In this document: positions 21,991-33,686 of the stretch, piece after piece | Position numbering within the stretch: position 1 is the first letter of the stretch | How the letters are laid out: every line of letters begins with the position of its first letter | Source of the DNA: Adiantum capillus-veneris | Lineage: Eukaryota; Streptophyta; Polypodiopsida; Polypodiales; Pteridaceae | Direction: 5' to 3' | NCBI GenBank assembly: GCA_014529385.2 | Contig: CM043966.1 | Span: 42,571,537 to 42,635,536 of the forward strand | Length of the DNA: 64,000 nt | Notes under the pieces: generated by a model | Seen by the model: only the letters and a program-made list of their open reading frames with translations | The model's database searches: none | Told to the model about the DNA's origin: nothing | Program-made: the position numbers and the translations under genes

Positions 21991-22290
21991 TGGTCGTGCC
22001 CATGTAAAGGTCTTTTCTGATGAATTGATGCCTACATTGCCCCGTATTGGTGTCGATTCTCCCCTTCCCCCCTTCTTTTTCTCCTACTCTCATCTTTCAC
22101 CCACCCAAATTGGCGGTTCTTGTGTGTAGAGAGAGTGAGTTAGAGTGTTGGTGTGTGTGGTGAGAGGGTTGAGATGGGTAACGGTGGAATGTGAGTACAG
22201 TGTGGTGCTGTCTCAACCGGCATGTGCATCGTGTAGTGTGAAAATTGAGGTTTTTTTTTCGAGTGTGTAGAGTTTTAAAGGTGAACTCTA

Positions 22291-22900
22291 GTGGATTGGG
22301 ATGCTATGTATATCTTGGCTATAGAGAAGCAATTTGTTTGTGCGTCGAGTGTGTTCCCCGTTTTTTCTACCAAAGGTGCGGCCTTTGAAAAGAAGATGGT
22401 GTGGACAGGTTTTTTGATTTTCATTAGGGTTGAAGATGCAAAAACCTTGCTCCAAGACTATGGTCTGTTTCTGTTGGAGAGCAGCTTGTCAAGAGAAGAC
22501 GGTGCGGTGCAGGTGTTCTTGCTCTTGGTTTGTGGTAAAGAAAGGCTATGGTTTGATGGCCTATGTGAAGAAGAAAAGGTGGATTGTGAAGACTTGGAAG
22601 CATCTTTTTGAAGCAGATTCATAGTCGATTTGCAACTAGACAAAGTAAGGTGAAAGGTGGAGGGTTTAAAGCAAAAGCTTGGAAGCAGATTTTCAAAGTG
22701 TTCTAGTGGGAATTTGTAGCCCTTTGAGGAAAGCTGATCAAGGTAACTACTGCAAAGAATGTTGGTTTTTGGAATTTAAGTAAGTTTATGGATTGCCTAC
22801 ATGAAGAAGTGCGAGACAAGGTGGAGATTGATGGCCCGGTGTCATATGGCAATGTAGATATCCATGTGTAGATCTCAATGAGACTAACACAATGGTGCCT
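22291..22900 (+). pseudogene. Retrotransposon gag relic
   Basis: The 106-codon frame (22291-22611) contains FIRVEDAKTLLQDYGLFL, then GKERLWFDGL and VDCEDLEASF, the usual Gag pattern also seen in element E (AKAWFDGLEAASKQDW). A frameshifted continuation near 22760-22860 reads FWNLSKFMDCLHEEVRDKV, parallel to FKLEKFLACLCPRVQDKV in E. No pol sequence follows. It is a broken gag of an E-related element. Confidence 0.6.
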
Positions 22901-24060
22901 TGAAATTTCGGTACAACAATTGTGTAGTGCAATGCAAAGAGATAAGCTCATAGTAGAATGTAAAAGCACACGATGTACACAAGAAAACTTATATGCTCAT
23001 TTTACCTTTGTTTTGGGCTTCTTTGATACCCACCTAGATTCAATTATCATGTTTGGTGGAGACTGTTGAGCTGGTTGTTGATTCAAGTGTTTTGGTCTCC
23101 ATTTCTAAGTTGTCTTGATTGATTGGGGAGAGTTGTATTGTTTAAGCTTTGGAATCCATTGATACTTGGGTTGGCTTGCTTTAAGTTTCTTATGTGGTTT
23201 GGGTTGCCCCTTCTAAGTATAACTACATCGATATTGTCAAGATTTTTATCAAAGGATGCTATTACTTTTCCTTAGGTGCCACTGGTGTAGTTATGGACTT
23301 AAGTATCCATATTTTCTTAGGCTTGTTGGCCATGATGGACTTCTTCATCCATACTTGTCTTGTGGTTTGTCTATTGACGTGTCGTATAGGCGTAGGCTTT
23401 AGTATTGGCTGGGTTCCATAACAATGGGTTGTACCTCCCACATGTAATCACTTTGTGCCAATGGAGTGACATAAGAGGTTTCGTTAACCTTGAAATTTAA
23501 AGTCTCCTCTTGCCAATCCAAAACTACTTTGTAAGTTCTCATACAAGGAACACTTAGGATGAGCACTTCATTAAAATTTGTATCTACCACCATGACATGA
23601 AATCAATGTGGGCATAGATGGTTGTTGATGTTGATTGACAATTTTTCTTGCCTAAGTTGACCATCAATTGTAATTTGTAGCTTTAAGCTCTATGTAAATA
23701 GTCATTAATGGGACATCTGATAGATTCATGTATGTAGAGTACTTGATGGCATTGGCTCAAGCTCCAGGGTCCACAAGTGCTTCTTTGTCGATACATCTGG
23801 AAGCTGTATCTGAATGTGTACATCCATATTGCCAAGCCAATTTCGCTTTGTCTCAATTGCTTCAATTGAAGGAGTTTTTTTTGAAAGTCAAGCATAATTT
23901 ATTTGTTGTTTTATCGTGACTATCAAACAATGTGCTCAATTGCTTCAATATCTTCTATTTAAGAGAAAAATAGGACAAAAAGCCTTGACATCAAGAACCC
24001 TTGAAAAATTTAATCAAAACCCTTCTCCTGCACTGCAACATTTAATGATCTAGTAACTTG
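22901..24060. other. Unassigned intergenic DNA
   Basis: Only short ORFs without recognisable motifs occur. No repeat partner for this 1.2 kb is apparent in the window. Confidence 0.35.
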
Positions 24061-25578
24061 TGTATAGTGGAAAATAACATAGACATAGTGAGCATTTCAT
24101 TAAGAATAGATTCCTAATGAGGATAGAAAGAGTGCTTGGATGGAGAGAGCAACAAAAGCATAACACCTCATTGATAGGCATGAACAATATTTCAAAAAGA
24201 GAGATAAATTAAGCTGTTGACAACAGTTGAGGAATGGATCTACATGGAGCCGGTCCCCCCTCCAAAAGGATTTGTATTATAGGTTTCCCCGATCAAGGGA
24301 CACATTTTATAATACAATACTTTGTGTTCCTTCAATACCTTTCTGGTGCAATGAAGATGGTAGCTTCAAGCACCAAGCTTACACTTGAAAACACAACATC
24401 AATTCCCTCACGGTCTCAGACCCAAGACCTCACACACCTTCGAAGATGGTAAGAGCTAGCGGGGTATGAGAGTATATCGAGAGGAAGAAGGGTATTATTA
24501 CAAGAAAGAAGTATGTCTCCTCACATAATCACTCTTAATCGCTTAGTATAGATTAGTAATTAGCATGGTAGAGGATATGAGCATGCATTGGAGCTTGGTT
24601 CTTGGTTGGATTTGCATCACAAGGCCAAGAGTTGTTGGTGTAGGCCTCCCTTCTAACAAGCTTGGAGTAGACATTAAAAGCTTGAGAAGGACATAGTCTT
24701 CTTTACTTCACACATGAGCTTGTGTGAGTGTGTGTGATAATGCCTTGCACCCTCGTGCTATTTTCTCATGATGATCCTATCGGCCCCTGCAAAGCTTAGC
24801 CAATGACAATTAAGAAGTATAAGTGATAGCCTTGTGACATGTGTCCCCATTTCCCCTTTTGTGAGAGCTTTAGGAATTTAAATAATGCAATTAAACTCTC
24901 ATTGGACCTCTTAGTCTTCTGGGCAATAGGAATCATGCAATCCATTGGGTTGCTGAATTCTCATTGGATCCCTTGAGGGACTGTCCAATAGTCGTCTAGA
25001 GAGCTTAATTTCTATTGGTTCTTCTATCAATTATTTTTAAAAATGAATTAAACTAAATTTACTCTAGCCTAATTCTCATTGGTCCACCTCTATGGCCATC
25101 CAATAGGATTTGAATGCACCTTGGGGGGAAACTCAGATAGGAAGCTGACATGTGTCTACTATGCCCTTTGTGTAAAGGGAGCTTGGAAGAGTGTGTGTGA
25201 GTTTCTCTCTCATCCCCTACTAATATGGCTCGCCCCCTCCTTGATAGGGATGTGGGAAGACTTTTGAGTCTTCCCACAAGCATCCAATTTTCCTTTAAGG
25301 TTTGACCATTGCACATTACCTTTGAATTTTGGAACCTTAGCATTTTGGAAGTCTTAATGGGCTGAACCTTAGGGCCTTTGAAGCCCATTGATGCACATTG
25401 CTCTTTTGTAGATGGCCCCCCTTTGGATCCCTTTTTTCCCTCCTTTAGATCCCTATTGTGACCGGTTTGCCAGCCTAACCAATATTCTAGCTTTTTCTCC
25501 CCTGGTACTTCCCCATATTAAGTGATTAGTTTAACATGAGAAATCATTTAGGAGAATTAGATATTAGTTATTATGACA
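24061..25578 (-). repeat. 3' LTR of chromovirus B
   Basis: On the minus strand it begins TGTCATAATAAC, like the H LTR (TGTCATAAAATA at 58663), and both continue with TGATTTCTC-like and later 'GAGAGCCTACACC'-like landmarks. The left end is placed at TGTATAGTGG by the TG...CA rule and is less certain. A purine run (AAGAGAGAGGTAA) precedes the right end. Confidence 0.7.
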
Positions 25579-25929
25579 TTACCTCTCTCTTGAAATCATA
25601 GTCCTCCTCGACTATGATGTAGAGAAGATAAAGCCTAGTCATTAGTTTGTTTGCTAGTGGGTACATGACCCCTATTTACCCTACGACAGCATTCTAGAAT
25701 GGATGACTAGTCCATTTGGTGCTTGAGAGAGTTAGGTGCTGTAAGCATGTCTGCACATTAGTCCTATCAATCTTCCATAGTAAAGTGACAAGATCTACTT
25801 GGTGTTTGGAAGACGTGGTCTCTGCAAACTTGATCCTAAGCATGCATACTTATTAACATTTGTGCACAATAAAGCAATAGAGAGTCTTATAAGAAAAAAA
25901 CTTTGTTCATTTTACACATTTTTACATTT

Positions 25930-26642
25930 GCTTGCTCTAGGGAAGCATTGTAAGCATTGACAAGCCTTGCATCCATCTAGCATCTTCAAAAGGATCGTTC
26001 TTAAACTTAATAAGAAACCTTCGGATAATCTTACGGCCTCTCAATACCTTGTCTTCATGTCGGAGAATGGACTCGGGCTGTAGCACGTCTTCTTGGTCCT
26101 CGATCTCCGGTGGGTCTTCACTAGTTGGTTCTTGATGTGGCTCTCCAATGGCTTTGATAGGATCACATGGAAAGCATCATGTATGAGCCAATGACTGGGC
26201 AACTTGAGTTGATAGGCCATCTAATTGATTGGTCTAAGAATTTGGAAGGGACCATAGTACCTTTTTGCTAATTTAGCATAGTACTTTTGCTGTCCCGTAG
26301 GATTCTTGCCCGTTGTGTGCCTTAATCGAGCCTTGGGAAATTTAAGTAAGACCCAAGCGTTTTGTTTAAAGGCTTGATCTCTTTTGTGCTTATCAGCAAC
26401 AGCCTTTTGCCTTTCCTGTGAGAATCTGTTTGTGATGAACCTGTTTACTATCATCCATATTCTCATATTCCCATGGATAGACTTAGGCAATCCAAAGATA
26501 AAATCCATGGATATGCTCTCCCATGGTGAATTAGGGATTGACACTCTATCAAACTTTGTCTTTTGGCATACCACACATTTAGAAACATACTCTTGTATGT
26601 TTGCTTTCATGGCAAGCCAATAGAAATATGTTTCTATCCCTT
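25930..26642 (-). pseudogene. Integrase with internal deletion plus chromodomain (B)
   Basis: Frame 26221-26610 shows the zinc-finger end (SKCVVCQKTK) and the first core segment (SMDFIFGLPKS), then jumps to TNRFSQERQKAVADKHKRD, so the part with the second Asp and Glu of the DDE triad is gone. The GPF module (YYGPFQILRPIN) follows. In another frame, about 25970-26080 encodes PESILRHEDKVLRGRKIIRR, then FLIKFKNDPFEDARWM, an integrase-linked chromodomain, which in chromoviruses targets insertion to marked chromatin. It is non-functional for integration. Confidence 0.75.
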
Positions 26643-27823
26643 TTAGGGTAGACTAAATCCCTCTATGCCTTGCATAAAGAGGAGCATGAGATTCATACAT
26701 ACTTTCTCACTTAGTGAGTTAGTAATGCATAGTCTATTGGCATAGAGAAGATAATCATCTTGTAAGGTAAATGGTTCCTCTTTATTCCCTAGTGCAAGGA
26801 CTGAAATCACATCTCTAAAATCGGGATCAATAGCGTACTCGTCTATCATAGAAGATAGATCATTATGAGTTGCTATGGAAACCGCATTCACTCTCGGCCA
26901 TCTTGAGAGTGCATCGGCTATTTGATTATGCTTGCCAGCAATATGAAAATTAAATTGTGAAAGGAAGTTGTCCCACCACATTTGTTTGTCAAAGAGCTTG
27001 GTCTACATCATGACGTAGTTAAGGCTTTGGTGATCCACCCGTAGAATGAAAGGAGTTCCCAATAAATAGTATTTTCACGAGTCTAAGGCATGTAGAGATT
27101 TTCAGACATGCCTAGAGCTTGCTCAACACGGTTGAGTCATCTATTTTTATAGGTTATGGCGTGCCCTTCTTGGAGAAAAACAGCTCCAAGGCAATCACCA
27201 CAAGCGTCACATTGGACCTCAAATGGCTTTGAGAGATCCGAGAGTGTAAGCACAGGTTGAGAGAGAATCTTTTCTTCAAGCTTTTCAAAAGCATTTTTCT
27301 CCTTGGCAGACCATGTATACCTAACATTTTTCTTTGTTAGGTCATGTAATGGTCCCACGCTCTGTGAGAAATTTTCTGTGAAGCGTCTATAGTATGCACA
27401 CATACCTATAAAGCTTATTAGTTTATGTAGATTCCTTGGATTAGGCCATGCTTTTATTACCTCTAGCTTTGATGGATCCATTTGGATGCCATCTTGAAAG
27501 ATAATGTGACCTAAATACTGAATCTCTTGTAAGAAAAAATCACTTTTCTTTCCACTAATATAAAGTTTATTCTCTTATAAGACTTGAAATATTACCTGGA
27601 GGTGTTGCTTGTGTTCGTCTAGTGAATTGGAGTAGATGATTATATAAACAAAGAACACTCCAATAAAGGTTTGATGAGGCCTGAATAGATTCTCCATCAA
27701 GTGGTTAAATGTGGTTGGTGCCTTGGTCAAGCCAAAAGGCATGACAATGTATTCGTAAAGACCAAACGTAGTGCAGAATGTGGTCTTTACAATGTATTCG
27801 TAAAGACCAAACGTAGTGCAGAA
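26643..27823 (-). pseudogene. Partial RT and RNase H of chromovirus B
   Basis: Three minus-strand pieces are visible. The RT piece at 27575-27823 has MPFGLTKAPTTFNHLMENLF and FFVYIIIYS, where the FFDD catalytic pair is lost. At 27137-27481 is MDPSKLEVIKAWPNPRNLHKL, then SFIGMCAYYRRF and SKPFEVQCDACGD. At 26643-26981 are FNFHIAGKHNQIADALSR and the RNase H end. A tandem copy of about 45 bases at about 27744-27824 duplicates the FGLYEYIV segment. Stops and frameshifts separate the pieces. Confidence 0.8.
27744..27823. repeat. 45-bp tandem duplication in B RT
   Basis: ACAATGTATTCGTAAAGACC and the following bases to GTGCAGAAT occur twice in direct order, at about 27744 and 27789. In protein terms the [10 protein letters not shown] stretch is doubled just before the motif MPFGLT. 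Confidence 0.85.
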
Positions 27824-28092
27824 TACAGGTTGAAAGAACAACTTGAGCATGCTTAGCCGACATTTTAACAAACAAGTGCTATGAAAAAGTTTTCCATTTG
27901 AAGAGAAAGGAACTTCCACCACCTCCAGCTCCAGAGGCTTTGGTCAATGCTTATAGCCTCTACTTTGATAGAGCATACAAGAGAACCAAGGATAAGGCAC
28001 CTGCAGGCATCGTGGTCTTATCTCCATTGGGAGAGAGGATCCATGGTGAAGGAATCACTCTAGAAGATGTCCACTCCAACAATGAAGCAGAA
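27824..28092 (+). repeat. Displaced copy of the second RNase H segment
   Basis: These 269 bases match 31891-32159 with few differences (shared ATACAGGTTGAAAGAACAAC, and the coding motif PPPPAPEALVNAYSLYFD). The copy ends after NNEAE and the frame then runs, without a stop, into small ORF B, giving one 145-codon ORF from 27898 to 28335. It lies on the 5' side of the element's leader, where an LTR would be expected. The catalytic FDG is changed to FDR. Confidence 0.85.
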
Positions 28093-28125
28093 GTGCTTCA
28101 TTGGAAGTTTCTATTTAATGCACCA

Positions 28126-28335
28126 ATGAATAATCCCATTTTCTACAACTTTCAATCAGTTCAGAATATTAGGGTGAATGTGAGCATTGATAGAAAGATT
28201 TTTTTCCAACAAAGATTGGTCTTCTATTTTGGAGATGAGAGGTTGAGAGAGATATTGTTGTCCCCTGACCCTATAATATTTCCTATTTTGGAGTATAATG
28301 TATCTTTTGATGTTCACATCTTCATCTTGCTTTAA
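28126..28335 (+). CDS. Small ORF B of element G, unknown family
   Basis: The 69 codons start at ATG 28126, also open upstream through the displaced RNase H segment. The protein aligns with minus-strand ORF 43864-44082 in element F: both contain a FFQQR/HFQQR stretch, then LREILLSPDPIIFPILEY versus VGEILASPNPVILPLIDY, and end FDV.IFILL. It lies upstream of gag, nine bases before small ORF A. It also resembles ORF A (EI.AS.NP.ILPLI.Y....DV..FVL), so the two look like ancient tandem duplicates. I know no matching family and assign no function. Conservation between diverged elements argues for a protein-coding role. Confidence 0.55.
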   Translation: MNNPIFYNFQSVQNIRVNVSIDRKIFFQQRLVFYFGDERLREILLSPDPIIFPILEYNVSFDVHIFILL

Positions 28336-28344
28336 GCATACTCC

Positions 28345-28557
28345 ATGAATCATAGGGATTTATATGGACCTTTCCAACCTCTTGCTAGACAAAATGTGCA
28401 TATAATAGCTAGCACAAAGCTTAGGTTCCAAAACATCATAAGGAACTTACTAGGCCCTCGTCCTCTAGCTGAGATTAATGCATCTATCAATCCATTTATT
28501 CTACCCTTAATAAGATATGATTTGGGCCTAGACGTTTTCATCTTTGTGCTGTATTGA
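28345..28557 (+). CDS. Small ORF A of element G, unknown family
   Basis: The 70 codons start at ATG 28345 and end TGA 28557, immediately before gag. The protein begins MNHRDLYGPFQPLARQNVHI, and its partner at 44104-44316 begins MNHENLYDPFIPIARKKVHI. Both continue with a TKL.FQ..IR.LLGP segment, LAEINAS.NPFILPLI, and a DLSLDV/DLGLDV ending. Lengths are identical at 70 codons. No signal peptide or classical motif is evident, and the composition is mixed basic and hydrophobic. Function is unknown. Ogre elements of the Tat branch are known to carry an extra ORF before gag, which is an analogy only. Confidence 0.6.
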   Translation: MNHRDLYGPFQPLARQNVHIIASTKLRFQNIIRNLLGPRPLAEINASINPFILPLIRYDLGLDVFIFVLY

Positions 28558-28577
28558 GAGGAAGGCAACCCATTTTT

Positions 28578-29766
28578 ATGATGGCTTTCCCAAATTTTTT
28601 TCGGCGTAGTGGGGAAAATGCTGGGGATTTTTTGGATAACTTGGAGATGGTTTTCCTTGTCTCTGGGAGGGATGACGAAGCATTGAAATTGAGAGCTTTT
28701 CCTTTGGTGCTCAAAGAAGAAGCTAGGGTATGGCTCCAGGCTCTAGATCCAACCCAAAGAATTGATTGGGAGGGATTGAAGGCGGCTTTCCTACGAAGAT
28801 TTCAACGAGCCAATTCAGGAGAAGAACTATGGCAACGGCTTCTAGCCCTTCATCAAGTTGACCCTCATGGTTATGCAACCTATGAGGAAGGTTTTCTGAA
28901 ACTTTGGGGGCAATGGTCAGACTCACTAAACCCTGGTGAGCGAGCTCCCAATTGCCTCCAAAAGGATCGATTTATCTCAGTTTTGTACCCCTTGCTAAGG
29001 GAGAAGGTAAAGAGAAAATTTCCAAATGCTTTTGAAGATGCCTTAAGAATTGCTAGCGAAAAGAATAGAAAGATTCTCTATCAAGCCCAAGCTAGCCAGC
29101 TAGCTTTGGGAGGCAATATCACAACTATGGAAGCTTCTCACATACCTCCAAATGTGCCTAATGCACTAGACCTCAATAGAGGTCAACAAGAAGATATGCT
29201 CCAACAAATAAACAATCTCACAAACCAGCTAGAGGGGTTGAGAGTAAATCTTGTGCAGGGTGCAAGAAGGCCTATTGAGGGAAATGGTGGGAATCGGCCA
29301 CCAATGCGACGTCAAGCAAGGAAATGTTGTGTTACAATTGTGGGGAAAATAGCCACGGCATGTATAATTGCCCTCATCCCAGAAGATATGACTACCCTGT
29401 CAGAGGTCCTCGACAATAAGTAAGTCCTCCCCGTGCTAGAGCTCAAGCACAAGAGCAACCGCAACCTCAAATTTTGCAGCCACCTCGTGCTCAAGCTCAA
29501 GCCCCTTCTACTCAACCAAATGTGAGCATCATAAGGATGGAGGAGGTCCTCAAGGGCAGAAGCAACCAAGAAGAAATAGCTAAAGGGAAGATGAAGATAG
29601 ATGAAGTGGCTACAATGCCTATCAAACGTGTGCGTGTCCAAGATGAAGTAGGTAAAGAAACAAGCAAGATGCAAGCAATGAAGCAAGTACATCTCGAGCA
29701 ACTAAAGATGAAGCCAAGAAGAGAAAGACCCGTACTAGGTCTCAAATTGACATCTCTGATTTCCCT
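28578..29766 (+). pseudogene. gag of element G, frameshifted
   Basis: The likely ATG is 28578 or 28581 (MMAFPNFFRRSGENAGDFLD). The Gag core shows LRAFPLVLKEEARVWLQAL, then IDWEGLKAAFLRRFQ. The zinc knuckle is present only in another frame: near 29330 the DNA encodes CYNCGENSHGMYNC, while the main frame continues to a TAA at 29423, so a one-base shift lies just before it. Downstream pieces (29474-29766) are the basic linker to protease. In element F the same region is a single frame with pol. Confidence 0.75.
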
Positions 29767-32766
29767 ATGGGATCTCGGACACAACCTTATGACTTGAGAG
29801 CTGATGTGAGTTCTCAAGGACCAAAGATTACTTGGCCACAACTACTTCATATCTCCCCAAAGCTTCGACGACAATGGTCAAAAATGGTGAGCACGAGGGC
29901 AAAGCGAAGTAAGCTAGTAAGTGTAATCAAAGCATATGGTCTCAAGGATATAGTGCCTTTGGTGGAGGCTCAAATCAAGGGGCAACGGATTCCAAAAACT
30001 TACATTGACAGTGGAGTAGAGGTTTGTGTCATGATAGAAAAGCTAATGCATCAATTGGGTTTAGAGGTAATGGAATCATCAAACTTTAGGGAAAAAATGG
30101 CCAATAATGTCTCTGTCACTTGTGTGGGTGTAGTGAAAGCTTTGAGAGTTTCTGCTTTTGGAATCACTACAGAGGTTGATGCTTATGTGATGCCAGTAAA
30201 GGGAGAAGGATACCCCCTTATTTTAGGACGACCTTGGCTCATGGGTATAGGAGCTAGGCAAGATTGGGCAACAGGAGACTTGGAGTTGAGGCCTCGCATG
30301 GGTGGCCATAGTCGGAAGGTGGTTTATAACCTAAAGAATGGGCGACAAGAGAACCTTGAACTAGAGACGTCAGCTGATGAGTGGAGCTCAAGTGGATGCT
30401 CGTCATCCATGGATGAGGAAGAGAGTTCAAGTGAAGAGAGTGATAGCACTCTCGAAGTCATGGGCGTCACCATAAAGGAAACTACCTCACCAGAAGACAA
30501 CCCAAGGATCCAAATGGAGAATGTGTGGGATGCCAGCCTAGAGGAGATGTTATCCAAGGATATAAAGGAAGAAGAAAAGGAGGGTTATGTAAATGTTCTC
30601 AAGAAGCATGCATCATTGTTTATTTCTGATTACACTCAAATTACAGGTGTCACTGCAGTGAAGCATCATATCCATCTAAAAGAAGGGAGCAAGCCAGTAG
30701 TACAAAACCTAAGAAGATTAGGAGTTGTGCAACAAAATGCACTGTTGTCTGAGGTGAAGAGACTCTTAGAAGCAGGATTCATATACCCAGTAGAAGATTC
30801 AGAATGGGTCTCCCCAGTAGTGGTGAGGCCAAAGAAGAATGGTAAATGGCGAGTGTGCGTGGATTACAAGCCACTAAATGCTGCAACAAAGAGGGACCAC
30901 TTCCCTCTCCCATTTCAAGATGAGATTCTAAATGAAGTAGCAGGCCATGAGAGATACACAGTGTGTGATGGCTACTCTGGCTACTTTCAAATACGCATTG
31001 CAGAGGAGGACCAGAAAAAGACTACTTTCATCACACCATGGGGATGTTTTCCATTTCGAGTCATGCCTTTTGGTCTCACCAACGCTCTAGCCACCTTTCA
31101 ACGATTCATGAACATGGTCTTCCAACCTTACTTTGGTAAGTCCATAAGGGTTTTCATAGATGACTTTTGTATTTACAGCTCCAAAAGTATGCATCTCGGC
31201 AAGATTGATGAAGGATTTACTCGTTTAGCTAAGCTGGGTGGACAACTAAACAAGGACAAATGTCACATTGGGGAAAGCAAGGTTACACTATTAGGGAATG
31301 TAGTGTCCATTGATGGAATCGAGGTAGATCCTGAAAAGATAGAAACATTGCTAAATCTACCTTCCCCAACTTCCATCAAACAATTAATCTCTTTCTTGCA
31401 AAAGCTAAGATATTTGAGTAGATTCATACACTTGCTCTCCCAAGTGATATTTCCTCTACAACAGCTGACTTGTCAAGAGACGCTTGTTTGGAGTGAAGAA
31501 AGTGATGGGCATTTTAGAGAGATTAAAAAAATGTTAGGGTCACTCCCTGTAATCCTCCAACCTTGTTGGGAAGAAACATTCTTTGTAAACCCTAGTGTGG
31601 GAGAAGAGACCATTGGTGCTACCCTCCTACAAAAAGATCCAAAAACATCCTTTATGAGGCCTGTGTATTTTGCTAGCCGCCTCATGAAAAACACAGAGAA
31701 GGCCTACACCCTGATGGAACAGCTAGTGTTAGCTCTCATGTTTGCGGTAACCAAATTTTGGCCATACTTGCTGCCGAAGAGGTTTGTAATTATCACTGTG
31801 GAGGATATGTTTCCCTGTGCACTACAACATATGGAAATCTCTGACAAAATAGCAAAGTGGGTGGTGCGACTTCAAAAGTTTGATTATACAATACAGGTTG
31901 AAAGAACAACTCGAGCATGCTTAGCCGACATTTTAACAAACAAGTGCTATGAAAAAGTTTTCCATTTGAAGAGAAAGGAAATTCCACCACCTCCAGCTCC
32001 AGAGGCTTTGGTCAATGCTTATAGCCTCTACTTTGATGGAGCATACAAGAGAACCAAGGATAAGGTAGCTGCAGGCATCGTGGTCTTATCTCCATTGGGA
32101 GAGAGGATCCATGGTGAAGGGATCACTCTAGAAGATGTCCACTCCAACAATGAAGCAGAATATCATGCTCTAATTCATGGCCTTTTTTGGTGCCTCTTTA
32201 ATTCAATTAAGAGATTAAACGCTTTTGGTGACTCCATGCTTTTGGTAAGGCAAATGCAAGGTACATGGGCTTGCAAAAATGCCCGTCTCTCTACTAAAAT
32301 GAGAGAAGCCAAAGCTCTTATGAGGAGATTTAGGGAGGCCCAAGTACATCATGTGCCAAGAGACCAGAACAAGGATGCAGACCACCTAGCGTCATCAAAG
32401 TTAAATGAGTCAATAGTGGGAGCAGTGGCCATCAAACTTCCACTTCAGCAAGGCAAGGAGGACTTGAAAGATATTATACACATTCTGGAGCAAGGAGAGG
32501 CTCCTAAACACTTGAATGCAAGGGAAAGGCGATGGTTAGCTAGGAAGGCTACCAGGTATCGCATAGTAAATGATGACTTGTATTGTCTTGGCAAGGATGG
32601 TGTGCTTAGAAGAGTGCCTTTGAAGAGTGAAATTGAAGAGATTTTAAAAGCTTGTCACGATGATATGTGCGGAGGACACTTTGCACACGACGTCACTAGT
32701 AGAAAGGTTCTACAAGCTAGGTTTACTTGGCCAAGTCTTCATCGTGATGTCAAATACTGGTGTTAA
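29767..32766 (+). pseudogene. pol of element G: protease, RT, RNase H, second RNase H, start of integrase
   Basis: This is a 999-codon frame. Protease shows YIDSGVEVCVM at about residue 80 (DSG active site) and GYPLILGRPWL. RT shows WRVCVDYKPLNAATKRDHF, then MPFGLTNALATF and FIDDFCIYSS (catalytic DD). The native RNase H lacks the usual first Asp (FFVNPSVGEET). A second RNase H near residues 755-880 has LYFDGAYKRTKD, NNEAEYHAL, FGDSMLL and NKDADHLAS, supplying the acidic residues. The integrase zinc finger begins (CGGHFAHDV), but the frame ends at TAA 32764 in place of the residue after KYWC. Dual RNase H is characteristic of the Tat branch. The N-terminal end continues from gag by frameshift. 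Confidence 0.85.
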
Positions 32767-33686
32767 ACATGTGATGAATGTCAGAAAGCAGGATCACGAC
32801 GGCTCATAGCTAAACCTCAGAACACAATAAAGGTATATGGGCCCTTTGAGAAGTGGGGGATTGATGCCATAGGGCCTCTACCACGCACTCAGTCAGGTAA
32901 AGAGTACATCATCATGGGAGTAGACTACATGACTAGATGGGCTGAGGCTATGCCGACCAATAGAATTACTGCTAAGGATGTGAGTCAGTTCATCTTTGAC
33001 CACATCTGTTGCCGGTTTGGCACCCCTCTTGAAATACTATCTAATAGAGGACCAGGGTTTAGAGCAGACTTGGTAGGAGAACTCATGAAGAAGCTAAATA
33101 TTCAGCATCAACACTCTACTCCTTACTACCCTCAGTGCAATGGTTTGGTGGAAAGGTAAATGGAATCATTTGCAAACTTCTCACCAAACAGGTACATGCC
33201 AGGCACCAAGATTGGGACAAACACCTGAATGGATCTCTATGGGCCTATAGAACCTCCTTCAAAACCACATTAGGGTACACACCCTTTCATTTGGTTTATG
33301 GAAAGGAGGGGCTTTTGCCCATTGAAGTGAAGTTAACAAGTCTTCGAATATTGGGTAGCCAGGTAGGCTCTCAAAAGGAGAATGTACATCAAAGGATCAT
33401 GGATCTAGAGAGGCTGCAATTGGATCGTGAAGAAGCCATCAACCACTATTCTCAAGAAGCAGAGAAGCGCAGAGAAAAGTTCAACAAAAAGCTAGCATCC
33501 AAAGACATCCAAAAGGGATCTCTGGTGCTTCGATATGACAATCGCTTCGACACTCGTAAGGATGGAAAGTTTTTTTTCCGATGGGAAGGCCCGTTCTTGG
33601 TCACCAAAAAGTTCAAAAATGGCTCTTACAGACTTCAAGACATTGATGTAAAGTGCACAAGACCAGGACAAATGGATGGATTCTAA
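32767..33686 (+). pseudogene. Integrase of element G, broken
   Basis: After the stop, the zinc finger resumes with TCDECQ. Core segments are the first Asp (GIDAIGPLP), ILSNRGPGF where the second catalytic Asp is Asn, and NGLVER with the Glu. A frameshift follows at about 33155; the other frame (33135-33686) continues GKVNGIICKLL, then SLWAYRTSFKTTLGYTPFHL and the GPF module (RWEGPFLVTKKFKNGSYRL). It has no chromodomain, as expected for a non-chromovirus. It cannot integrate DNA. Confidence 0.8.

Larger units (their letters stand above)
24061..27823 (-). mobile_element. 5'-truncated chromovirus B
   Basis: On the minus strand the order is partial RT, RNase H, deleted integrase, chromodomain, polypurine tract and 3' LTR. 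The gag, protease and 5' LTR are missing because the element stops at 27823 at a junction with element G. It shares its LTR family with A and H. The chromodomain places it in the chromovirus branch of Ty3/gypsy. Confidence 0.8.
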
